From Euperipatoides rowelli (taxonomy: Eukaryota; Onychophora; Udeonychophora; Euonychophora; Peripatopsidae): DNA of 11,261 bases. The DNA lies in assembly GCA_003024985.2 (NCBI GenBank), contig PXIH01S0005463.1. The stretch is one strand, 5' to 3'. Below are positions 1-7,610 of this stretch, in pieces. Below the pieces are notes generated by a model that did not search any database, was not told the DNA's origin, and saw only the letters and a program-made list of their open reading frames with translations. A program made the translations under genes and the position numbers. Numbering within the stretch: the first letter of the stretch is position 1; every line of letters starts with the position of its first letter.

Positions 1-160
1 GACACCACCACAGAAACATCTGATATACCAAGTCTTGGTATCTGACTTGGGCCTTCATCAGTAGAAGCCTATTAATATCAGACACCACCACAGAAGCATC
101 TGATATACCAAGTCTTAGTTTCTGTCTTGGTCTTCATCAGTAGAAACCTAAGTATAGTTT
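1..160. repeat. 80-bp direct tandem repeat, two copies
   Basis: Two head-to-tail copies (1-80 and 81-160) both begin GACACCACCACAGAA and share ATCTGATATACCAAGTCTT and TTCATCAGTAGAA. The first copy contains a perfect 17-nt palindrome (25-41, arms ATACCAAG and CTTGGTAT around a single T). The window begins exactly at a unit boundary, so the array may extend to the left. There is no open reading frame of note. Confidence 0.8.
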
Positions 161-419
161 CTTAATTCAATACCAAACCCTGGTTTTGTAGACTATAATA
201 TACTGTCTATTTGAACCAATTATAAGTTGTGAAAATCCATCTTCATACAACATTGCTTCTAAAATTAATGTTGACTTCAACAAATCACTTTTAAGAAGCA
301 TAGTTTTGAAGATTTATACATACTCAAATATCAATATAGAGTTTATAAATACCTAAACATCAATACAACAATATATAAATACATATATAAGCATAGTATA
401 ATGCTTGCTATTAATACCA
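161..419. other. AT-rich spacer
   Basis: Non-coding AT-rich DNA between the tandem 80-bp repeat and its dispersed copy. I see no gene, splice signal or repeat I can support. Confidence 0.5.
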
Positions 420-524
420 GGCACCACCACTTTATCTCTCATATTTGTCACCTATTACTGTATTGATGGACCAAGACTTGGTTTCTGGCTTGGGCCTTCA
501 TCAGTAGCAACCTAAGTATGGTTT
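420..524. repeat. Diverged dispersed copy of the 80-bp repeat
   Basis: The head (GGCACCACCAC, 420-430) and the tail (CTTGG, TTCTGGCTTGGGCCTTCATC, AGTAGCAACCTAAGTATGGTTT region) match the units at 1-160. The middle is different and longer. It again carries the CCAAG-A-CTTGG palindrome (about 471-481). A shared head and tail with a variable middle suggests a small mobile or rearranging element, not simple slippage. Confidence 0.65.
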
Positions 525-644
525 AAACACTAAATTTAGTCGACTAGTCTTTAATGTTGTATTGGCTTGTTGATTAAAGATGTTATTCAACATTTATTTG
601 GGAAGCAAAACTGTCATATTTTAAATGTTTATAATAATAACTAC

Positions 645-917
645 CTGTGAAAGATTGTGCTTCTTGTCCTGTCCATTTTTGTGCAGAGTACATACAGTGT
701 TCATTATTAATTATGGAACAAGAATCAAGATTTGATTGGCTTGGGTTATGATGTAATGTATTGTTGTTATATAAAGTGTCCATTAAGCTTAGACCAGAAT
801 TTTGATTTTCAATCAACATTTCTCCAACAATGAGATTTGAGTTATTTGAAGATTTTTTACAAGATTGAAATAATGCAGAGTTGCTAGGAATTGTTGGACA
901 ATAACCAAGATGATTTT
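645..917 (-). CDS. Probable downstream exon C of the RFX-like gene (Ser/Asn-rich tail)
   Basis: This is a 273-nt exon read on the minus strand from 917 to 645. It is bounded by a good acceptor (TTTCTTTCTTTTAG|, AG at 919-918) and a good donor (TTTCACAG|GTAGTT, GT at 644-643). It is phase 1 at both ends, so it can be included or skipped without changing frame. Joined to exon B, the split codon becomes GAA (Glu), giving NPT-E-NHLGYCPTIPSN in an uninterrupted frame. The 90 full codons are rich in Asn and Ser, low in charge and contain no domain I recognise. That suits a disordered activation or regulatory tail of a transcription factor. Membership in the RFX gene is inferred from strand, order and intron phase, not from homology. 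The open frame continues upstream to a Met at 948, but that part only translates the pyrimidine tract and is not coding. Unseen exons could lie between B and C. Confidence 0.62.
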
Positions 918-945
918 CTAAAAGAAAGAAACATAAAAAATTAAC

Positions 946-2099
946 CAAAGGTCTTTAATATTATTATGATTACAAAATCAAATATTAAAAACAAAATAGG
1001 AAGAAAATTTGATTTTCACTTAAATCTAAGTACTGGTAGCTAGTTTTTTTATTAATTGCACCAATACATTTGAAATACATTTTAACAGAATAAAGATCAT
1101 ATTAAAGTACATATTAGAGCATCTGTTATAAAGTATTTAAAATAATTCAGCTTTAAATCCATTTTGTGTAAGAGTGTTTATATATACAACTGTGTTTAAA
1201 GATAAAGGTTATATATTTGAAATTATAGTTTTGTATAAATACATCTCATTAATCTATCAAGATGGAGCCCAACTAGCTATAGGCCTACTATTTAATATTG
1301 TCGTCTTTATGAATTTTATAGAGGACATTATTCTGAAAATAATGCAGCACAGAAAAATAAATTCTAAATTATTTTAACTGTTGACGGATCATATTTCAGT
1401 TAGTTATAATTGTTAGCTAAGAATAGTTTTAATCAACAGTATTTATTGGAATTTCTTTAAAAAAGACTTTGTTCGTTTGTTGTTCTGTTATCAAGATTAG
1501 TCTACAGTAGATATAATCTATATAAATAAATTATATATTTATTTCTTTATATTTATTTTTATTTTATTCTATTTTAATGATACTTTACAATCAGAATATA
1601 GTTTTATGTAGTCGACTATTTATTACAATTATTAATATACTGTAAATAAAATCATTAGCTAAGATGTTTCGACAATTTTTGAGAATAAAAAGGTAAGATG
1701 CTCTACCTTACATTAAATTAACTATAGCTACATTTTTGCAATTAGATATGGCTTTCTTAAAAACAGATACTTTTGAAAACCTTTGGATGGATAGTCAACT
1801 ACCAATATCCAGATTCCCTTGGGGGACAATTTACTTGATTGGCTGCTCCTTTCTTCCTTTTTCCCATTTGTCTTATATCCTTACTTCAAGATATTGATGG
1901 TGAACGAATACCTTGGTTTTTGGAGATTTAAAGGAAATTAAATGTAATTATTGGACTTCAGGAATCTTCTAATCATTTATTATTGTGAAAGAAAATTATA
2001 GCTGCAGGGATGGAACTAAATAAGTTGACATCATTAAGATTTTTTAATAAATATAATAGCAAGAGAGTAATGTAAAATTGACGATTTAGACAGAGTTAA
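946..2099. other. AT-rich intronic sequence without recognisable features
   Basis: Strongly AT-rich sequence inside the B-C intron, including a run of T- and A-rich segments near 1500-1580. The open frame at 1174-1377 (plus strand) has low-complexity hydrophobic content and no family resemblance. A GTAAGA donor-like site follows a short ATG frame at 1664-1692, but nothing connects it to a gene. Confidence 0.5.
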
Positions 2100-2407
2100 A
2101 TTTGTCTTGGATCAGTATTCATTTTTATTTCAGAACATTCCAAGATTAATTATTCTGCTTTTGATTTCGAAATTGATAATACTTTGCTAAATGATGTGAA
2201 TTTTCAAATTCCTGTTGGTGACATTCACAAGTTAAATAGGTGTTGTGCACCTGGACCTGATCATATTACATATTATACACAGGATATAAGATTTATTCAT
2301 GTTATTGATCCTGTATTGATAAAATTGTATAATATGTGGGTCAATGAAATCATTTATGATGATTTAGTAGCCTATTTTTTCATATACGATTCTTTTTTTT
2401 TATTATA
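2100..2407 (+). mobile_element. LINE reverse-transcriptase fragment (N-terminal RT region, decayed)
   Basis: The open frame on the plus strand from 2100 to the stop at 2405-2407 reads through NTLLNDVNFQIPVGDIHKL and then CCAPGPDHI. The latter is very close to the APGPDGI motif near the start of the non-LTR retrotransposon RT domain, preceded by the usual loosely conserved helix after a (L)N-x-x-(F/I) stretch. The residues after it (about IDPVLIKLYNMW) fit the following LLxxLFNxxW helix. No endonuclease and no catalytic FADD box are present, so this is a small dead piece. It is antisense to the RFX-like gene. The call rests on one motif and its surroundings. Confidence 0.5.
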
Positions 2408-2760
2408 AAATTTCTTATGCATCTGGTCAACATATCATCTATATTCAACAATTGAGACCCATAAATGTAGAAATTTGGAATTAAACATTTTTGCATTCAT
2501 ATTAATTAATAAATTGGGTCACCTTTTGCCTGGCAAGGTATCACCTTTTTAATTTGTGAGAAAGCTAAGAAGCATTCATAAACAACAACAAAAAGTGTTT
2601 ATGATGATCTATTTTATCTGATTTAAGTAGAACCAAAGTTCATTTCTCAATATAATCACTATCTTCTGATTACATGGTGTCTCTTAAAAGGCTTATTTGC
2701 CTTAGGAAATTATGCTAACAGACCAATAATATATTCAAATAAAATGAGGGAATGTTCAAT
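2408..2760. other. Intronic sequence without recognisable features
   Basis: AT-rich, with stop codons in all frames at short intervals. Nothing is identifiable before the SINE target-site duplication. Confidence 0.5.
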
Positions 2761-2775
2761 AAGTTATCTTAGTAG
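2761..2775. repeat. SINE target-site duplication, left copy
   Basis: AAGTTATCTTAGTAG is identical to the right copy at 3121-3135 and immediately precedes the SINE head. A 15-bp length is typical for target-primed reverse transcription by a LINE endonuclease. Confidence 0.85.
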
Positions 2776-3120
2776 CCAAGGGGTCGGTGGTACAGTGGGA
2801 TGAGTTGTGCTGCCTTGTGCTCCTTGGTGTCAGTGCGAGCCAAGCCTTGAGCCGAGTTCAAGGCTCAATCAGTACATCTTTCTTTCTGAAAGATTGATGT
2901 ATTAGGGTTATTTTCATCCAGGATAAATCAAATCAGGACTTTTCATTCTGAAGTTATAAAAAAAGTAAAAACTGAAGAATAATGGTTGGCCATTGGAACA
3001 GAACCCAAATTACCCAATATCATTGTAGTATCCAGTATCGACTGCATGTATCAAATTGTAAATATGTAAGAAAGTGCTTGTTTCCTCCAAATAAGGGGAA
3101 CACAGATATATTAAAAAAAA
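2776..3120 (+). mobile_element. tRNA-derived SINE, apparently full length with A-tail
   Basis: This is a 345-bp element bounded by a perfect 15-bp direct repeat. The head has a polymerase III promoter. Box A is TGGTACAGTGGG at 2788-2799, matching TRGYNNARNNGG, and starts seven bases after a GGG at 2781, as in a tRNA. Box B is GAGTTCAAGGC at 2854-2864, matching GWTCRANNC. The body contains an imperfect hairpin (TACATCTTTC at 2873-2882 against GAAAGATTGATGTA at 2887-2900). The 3' end is a run of ten A (3113-3122) that overlaps the right direct repeat. It needs a partner LINE for mobility, not identified here. The open frames inside it on either strand are coincidental. Confidence 0.82.
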
Positions 3121-3135
3121 AAGTTATCTTAGTAG
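3121..3135. repeat. SINE target-site duplication, right copy
   Basis: AAGTTATCTTAGTAG directly follows the A-tail. It has no mismatch to the left copy at 2761-2775, which argues for a fairly recent insertion. Confidence 0.85.
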
Positions 3136-3780
3136 AAAGACATACCATAGTATTTACAAATAACTTATACACAGAGATGTAGCTAGACAATAGCCTATTC
3201 ACTACAGGCATAAGTGCTCAAAGGTTAAATGTGACTTTTTGTTTGTTTCTCTTAGATTAGACAAGACGTTCAGTTGGAAATTTCGACACACTCTAATCCC
3301 CCAAATAGGGTCCAGAGATGCACTTTTGGAAGCTAACACATTTTTATATTTTAAGTTCTGATAATATTTAAAATTGTACATTAAGTGTACATGAAATAAT
3401 TATTTTGTGAAAACTTTAATCAATAATGTTACAAGTAATGGATTAGAGGTAAATGGATATTGACTGTCCAAAGAGTCTGCCCACTTGATAAAAAGGTAAA
3501 GGAACAATTAACAATTATTATGTTAGGAATTAACTTATTCTTTATGGATATTACATAGTAATGTTAATATTGACACTGTAACAATAATATTTAGGCTATC
3601 ATTATTTCCATGAGGCATAATTATAATTATTTCAATCATTTGAGTTTATCATAAAGGGTGTCTATTATTTATTTCATTCTTACTTATAGGTTATGACATC
3701 TATATAAACTTGGTCTACAATATAATATATACTAGCCTGAACATTATAGACTTCATATTTATACTAGCTTAGTATCCATC
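3136..3780. other. AT-rich intronic sequence without recognisable features
   Basis: Non-coding sequence between the SINE and the 150-bp repeat array. No gene, splice pair or repeat that I can support. Confidence 0.5.
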
Positions 3781-5040
3781 GTTGCCCATAAATTCATTGT
3801 CAGGTCATCCCCCCCAAAAAAAAAATCCTTATAAAATCCTACATGGTTCATGCCCCCCTCACCATTTGCCCAATCTCATTAAGAGCTTTCTTTTGATACC
3901 TCACTCATATTTTTACATCGACCCGTTCTCTCAAATTAGATCGAAGGTCAAAAATCATACATGGTTCATGCCCTCCCCCCTCACCATGGCTAAATGTCAT
4001 TTTTCACCTGTGATGAGACATATAGATGGTAAGAGCTTTCTTTTGATATCTCACTCATATTTTTAGGTCAACCCGTTTTCTCCAATTAGATCGAACAGTA
4101 AAAAACCCTACATGGTTCATGCCCACCCCCCTACCATGGGCCGAATGTCATTTTTCACCTGTGATGAGACATAGAGATGATAAGAGCTTTCTTTTGTTAC
4201 CTCACTCATATTTTTACATCGAACCATTGTCTTAAATTAGATCAAAAAGTAAAAAACCCTACATGGTTTGTGCCCCCCCCCCTCCCCTCCACCATTGGCC
4301 AAATGTCATTTTTCATGTTTGATGAGACATATAGATGGTAAGAGCTTTCTTTTGATATCTCACTCAAATTTTTAAGGTGACCCGTTCTCTCAAATTACAT
4401 TGAACAGTCAAAAACCTACATGGTTCTTGCCTCCCCCCCTCCTTCATGGGTGGAATGTAATTTTTCACCTGTGATGAGACATATAGATGGTGATAGCTTT
4501 CTTTTGATACCTCACTCATATTTTTATCGTGACCCGTTCCCTCAAATTACATCAAACAGTCAAAAAGCCTACAAGGTTTATGCCCCCCCTCCCACCATTG
4601 GCTATATGTAATTTTTGCCCTGTGATGAGACATAGAGATGGTAAGAGCTTTCTTTTGATACCTCCCCTCATAATTTTACGTCAATCCGTTCTCTCAAAAT
4701 AGATCGAACGGTCGAAAACCCTATGGACAGAACATGGTTTTTGGCCCTCTCCCCCCCCCCCATCCTGGCCTGAATGTCATTTTTGACCTGTGATGACACA
4801 TATAGAGGGTAAGACCTTTCTATTGATACCTCAATCATATTTTTAGTCGACCTGTTCTCTCAAAATAGATAGAACGGTCAAAAAACATATGGACGGAACA
4901 GGTCCCCCCCCCTTTCCCAAATCTCTTTTTGGACCTGTAATGGCTCATATAGAGATAAGACCTTTCTATTGATACTTCAATAAAATTTTTGCGTCAAGCT
5001 GTTTTCATAAAACAAATCGAACGGTAAAAAACCCTTTTCA
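3781..5040. repeat. Satellite-like array of about eight diverged 150-bp units with C-rich tracts
   Basis: The anchor AAGAGCTTTC (AAGACCTTTC in the last two units, GATAGCTTTC in one) recurs at 3881, 4031, 4182, 4340, 4492, 4643, 4811 and 4957, spacings of 146-168 bp. Each full unit runs CTACATGGTTCATG, a C run, ACCATGG, TGTCATTTTTCACCTGTGAT, GAGACATATAGATGGT, the anchor, TTTTGATACCTCACTCATA, a (C/G)GACCCGTTCTCTCAAATTA block, then GATCGAACGGTCAAAAACC. The first unit lacks the GAGACATATAGATGGT block. The last two are most diverged. C-run length varies between units. Open frames on the plus strand at 3782-4066 and 4420-4611 are translations of the repeat, not genes. The array sits entirely in the B-C intron. 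Confidence 0.88.
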
Positions 5041-5222
5041 AATTTAGGCTAATATATAGATGCTTGCAACCTTAACTAGCGGATTATAATTAATGAGATA
5101 AAAAAAGAAAAAAAAAAGTGTCTGGATAGCTAAAGGATATATTGCTTTCCTTGGTTAGGGCATTTTAATTTTTTTGGTACCTTTACGAATATCAACATAA
5201 GTAAATTTAAATATTAATATTT
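5041..5222. other. Intronic sequence beyond the repeat array
   Basis: AT-rich, with an A-rich tract near 5099-5118 and the pyrimidine- and purine-rich flank of exon B. No independent feature. Confidence 0.45.
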
Positions 5223-5224
5223 AC

Positions 5225-5350
5225 CTGTTGGATTTTTTATATGTTGAGCAATATTTTTTGTCCAAATATTTTCCTTTTCTTGAAATTCCAAATTTTCTAT
5301 AATTAAAAATATGTATTCGTTGAACATCATATAGAGAAGATGATAGGAAC
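5225..5350 (-). CDS. RFX4-like: RFX-family transcription factor, internal exon B (end of dimerization region)
   Basis: This is a 126-nt exon read on the minus strand from 5350 to 5225. It has two leading bases, 41 codons and one trailing base, so it is phase 1 at both ends. The acceptor is excellent (TTTATTTCTTTTCATAG| with AG at 5352-5351), and the donor is CCAACAG|GTAAAT (GT at 5224-5223). The peptide starts SYHLLYMMFNEYIFLIIENL and continues EFQEKENIWTKNIAQ. This corresponds to the RFX block (S)FHLI-x-L-(L/M)-x-(D/E)-(D/E)-Y that directly follows the SFG encoded at the end of exon A. Splicing A to B makes the shared glycine codon (G + GT), giving ESF-G-SYHLL without a break. The MF-acidic-Y core and the LExxExQE-like spacing resemble RFX4 more than RFX1-3, which is a judgement from memory. 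The intron between A and B is 2,260 nt. A rival open frame in the same exon lacks family similarity. Confidence 0.84.
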
Positions 5351-5801
5351 CTATGAAAAGAAATAAATAATTTGTTTTTTTACAAAGTTATCTATAGCCC
5401 AACTTAAAATAGATTTTATGAAAAATACGAAACAACAAAACGTTAAAATAATTTATTATATTAAAAATCATGGTTATTAACTAGTAATAAGTCTTAAAAA
5501 AACAAACCATTAAATACAAATACAATTATAGGCTATAAGCTTTTAATTGTCCCATAGTGTTGACCAGCTTCTATTATCTATAACAGCTATAATGACCTTG
5601 TTATTAACAGTAATCATATAAATCTATTTTTTCTTTTTCTTTTTAACTTGATTTTTAAAACACTGATTTTTTCCCCTATCGTTTTATAAAGATGACGGTG
5701 GAGGCAGGAGTGATAGAAAGAATGGCTGGTGTCGTTCATTGAATTCAGACTATAATCTTTACTACCCATTTCTGGAGAAACAGTGAATTCTATGTAACAA
5801 T

Positions 5802-6620
5802 GGTGTCCCACAGGGTCAATCCTCAACGGTCTGATCATCTCTATAGCTACAAATGAGATTCAAATCAATTATCCATAGGTTCAAATTTGTTGATGATTTG
5901 TCTGTTGTATGTTTGGGAAATAAAAATGAAATACGAGAGAAGATTGTTGAATCATTTGAAGTAATTTTTAAGGAAGCTGGAGATGTCGGCATGTCTTTGA
6001 ACTTTGAAAAATGCTGCTATCTTCTACACTCTTTTGCAAAGAAAGGCCAGGAGTTTGATATCAATATTGGAGAGAATCTCATTGAAAGGAAAAACTGTGT
6101 GAAAATTTTAGGTATTACTTTACAAGAAAATCTAAAGTGGGATTTACAAGCCAGGAACATAATAGGAAAAGCACAAAAAAAGATGTTTATATTATACAAA
6201 CTAAGAAGAGTAAATGCCACAAGAGATGTTATGATTCATATTTATAAATAATTTATTAGGCCAGTTCTTGAATATGCCAGTGTGGTTTGGTCCTCAACAA
6301 TTACCAGAGAACAGTCTATGGCTACAGGAATAGTGCAAAGCAGAGCACTTAAAGTTATTTTAAAAAATAACTTTATCAGCTACAATGATGCTTTAATTCT
6401 ATTTGATCTACAAAGGCTAGATATGCNAAGAGTTAGCATTGCTAAATCATTTGCAGTTGTTTTTTTCAATGAATTCCCTATCTTTACCACCCCTCCCCTT
6501 TAGATTTTAGGATCTCACATATTAACACCAGACAATCTAACAAAATCCACAAAGAGTTCATCAGAACATCCAGGTATAAAAAAATCACCGATACAGTTTT
6601 TCTATAGTATATTAGAATAA
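5802..6620 (+). mobile_element. 5'-truncated, frameshifted non-LTR retrotransposon (LINE) RT C-terminus
   Basis: A plus-strand remnant of a LINE polymerase. In order: GVPQ (5802-5813), of the RT GVPQGS box; a one-base shift into SILNGL (5816-5833); the catalytic box as FKFVDDL, in the frame of 5853 (F-x-DD, normally FADD or YADD); a KILGITLQENLKWD block corresponding to the LGVTLD-x-L-W motif; KKMFILYKLRRV; then an in-frame TAA (6249-6251) before FIRPVLEYASVVWSS. It continues to VQSRALKVIL and SYNDALILFDLQRLD. A TAG (6501-6503) interrupts the frame; after a shift the C-terminus reads LDFRISHINTRQ, and a seven-A run (6578-6584) causes another shift before SPIQFFYSILE and a stop (6618-6620). 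It is dead. The block style resembles jockey/CR1-like clades, but I cannot fix the clade. It lies antisense in the A-B intron. Confidence 0.85.
6427..6427. other. Ambiguous base (N)
   Basis: The only undetermined base in the window falls within the LINE remnant (codon read as X after LDM). It reflects a sequencing or consensus uncertainty. Confidence 0.95.
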
Positions 6621-6926
6621 ATTATTCTTTATGGTTTTTCTATGGATTTTTAGAAATAATTTTTTTATTTATTGTAGATAGTTTTAAATTTTTAATATTT
6701 TTTTATTATTGGTTGTATATAATCATAATAACATATTCTAAACATGTAATTATAACCTATATCCTTAACTGGACTAAGGTTATAAAATGTAAAGCAAATT
6801 CCATGACTAAATGTAAAATTAATCTTTACATGTATTTTGATGAGTTCTAAATAAATAAAACCCAATAATAGAATGTGACTAGTTTTAAAGCCATCAAGAA
6901 TAACAGATACAGCAGACATCTATGGA
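6621..6926. other. LINE 3' flank and AT-rich intron
   Basis: T-rich, A/T-rich sequence directly after the LINE stop codon, possibly its 3' untranslated end (about 6621-6720). No clear tail or target-site duplication could be fixed. Confidence 0.4.
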
Positions 6927-6992
6927 CAGAAAATAGAGTGAAAACAGGGCATCATCGCCCAGAAAATAGAGTGAAAACAGGGCATCATCGCC
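6927..6992. repeat. Perfect 33-bp tandem duplication
   Basis: Two identical adjacent copies (6927-6959, 6960-6992) start CAGAAAATAGAGTG and end GGCATCATCGCC. They are followed by a locally GC-rich patch (about 6993-7030, CCGAAGATGGCTGCCGATGG). Since 33 is a multiple of three, the frame at 6875-7075 stays open across both copies, but it has no other sign of coding. Confidence 0.95.
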
Positions 6993-7030
6993 TGGCTCAC
7001 CGAAGATGGCTGCCGATGGCCGATCAGAGT

Positions 7031-7560
7031 GACAGACATCATTACCAAATTGACCATACTGGCTTTTTATTATAGTTAAATTTTGTCACCCCAAAAGCAG
7101 GCATTTACTGTTGTTTGCCAGCATCTGTAGACATTCTTGCACAAAGCAATCTTTATATATATAGGCTAGATACATTATAAAGTAAAGAATATAATACTGA
7201 AATTATGTGGGAAATAAAGACAAAGCTTATCATTACATGACCTTGGCAAAATTGCTGAGAATCGTATATGGATAACATACAAATATTACATAACCTATGT
7301 TCTTTAATCTTTTCCAGGTTTAAATAGTTAAGTATTCCAAAATTGGTGCAAATTTGTTAAACAGCTGAAAATCCAATCAGAATGTATCAATCATTAACAC
7401 GACAGACATACTTTGGTTCTTACTAATCAATTAGGATTAATATACAGATAAATAATGTTAGTGATTTTTAAACTGAATTTTATTCAAGCGTTATAAATAA
7501 ATGTAAGCGAATCAGAGACAAAAATATTTATGAAAATAATGATGAAAGATGCTAGATAAA
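7031..7560. other. Intronic sequence without recognisable features
   Basis: AT-rich. An acceptor-like CTTTTCCAG (plus strand, about 7310-7318) is followed at once by in-frame stops, so I do not call an exon. Confidence 0.45.
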
Positions 7561-7590
7561 GTGAGGAAGGAGAAGGGAGGGGGGGGGGGG
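7561..7590. promoter_or_regulatory. Purine tract ending in 12 G; C-rich intronic tract just after the exon A donor on the gene strand
   Basis: The plus strand is almost pure purine from 7562, ending with 12 G (7579-7590). On the transcribed strand this is a C12 run starting 20 bases inside the intron after exon A, followed by CTCCCTTCTCC. C-rich tracts beside 5' splice sites are known binding sites for PCBP/hnRNP K proteins. A splicing role here is inference; it may be only a mutable homopolymer. Confidence 0.35.
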
Positions 7591-7610
7591 TTAATGGAAA
7601 GATTTCTTAC

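Larger units (their letters stand above)
918..5224 (-). other. Intron between RFX-like exons B and C
   Basis: This 4,307-nt GT-AG interval on the minus strand lies between the phase-1 donor at 5224 and the phase-1 acceptor at 918. It carries an RT fragment, an intact SINE and a 150-bp repeat array, all listed separately. No further exon with both family similarity and good splice sites was seen. A short exon of the divergent tail could still be hidden here. Confidence 0.6.
5351..7610 (-). other. Intron between RFX-like exons A and B
   Basis: This 2,260-nt GT-AG phase-1 intron on the minus strand is defined by the donor after exon A and the acceptor before exon B. It contains a decayed LINE on the opposite strand, a 33-bp tandem duplication and, just inside the donor, a C-rich tract (G-rich on the plus strand). 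Because the two exons encode adjoining parts of one conserved block, nothing coding is expected between them. Confidence 0.82.

Noticed and set aside
918-948. Start codon at 948 (minus) giving a 121-residue protein beginning MVNFLCFFLL
   Set aside because: The first ten codons are the pyrimidine tract and AG of a splice acceptor; coding is better explained as an internal exon from 917 to 645.
1664-1694. Possible first exon on the plus strand: ATG, nine to ten codons (MFRQFLRIK) and a GTAAGA donor
   Set aside because: No downstream plus-strand exon, promoter or similarity was found; a short ATG frame before a donor-like hexamer is expected by chance here.
2982-3211. Overlapping open frames on both strands
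   Set aside because: They lie mostly inside the SINE and run across its A-tail and target-site duplication, with low-information peptides.
3782-4611. Open frames with similar peptides (DGxSFLLIxHSYF) suggesting a repeat protein
   Set aside because: The peptides are translations of the 150-bp DNA repeat; frames break between units and C-run lengths are not multiples of three.
3781-5040. Regular repeats resembling a CRISPR array
   Set aside because: Units are 150 bp, diverged along their whole length and without short constant repeats and unique spacers; the surroundings are an animal intron.
5614-5838. Minus-strand frame of 74 residues
   Set aside because: It is antisense to the LINE GVPQG region and has a Lys/Arg low-complexity end from a T-rich tract.
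6875-7075. Open frame with KTGHHRPENRVKTGHHR repeat peptide
   Set aside because: It is kept open only by the 33-bp duplication; no start context, similarity or splice evidence.
7310-7330. CTTTTCCAG acceptor on the plus strand
   Set aside because: It is followed immediately by stop codons in two frames and no donor-bounded coding stretch.
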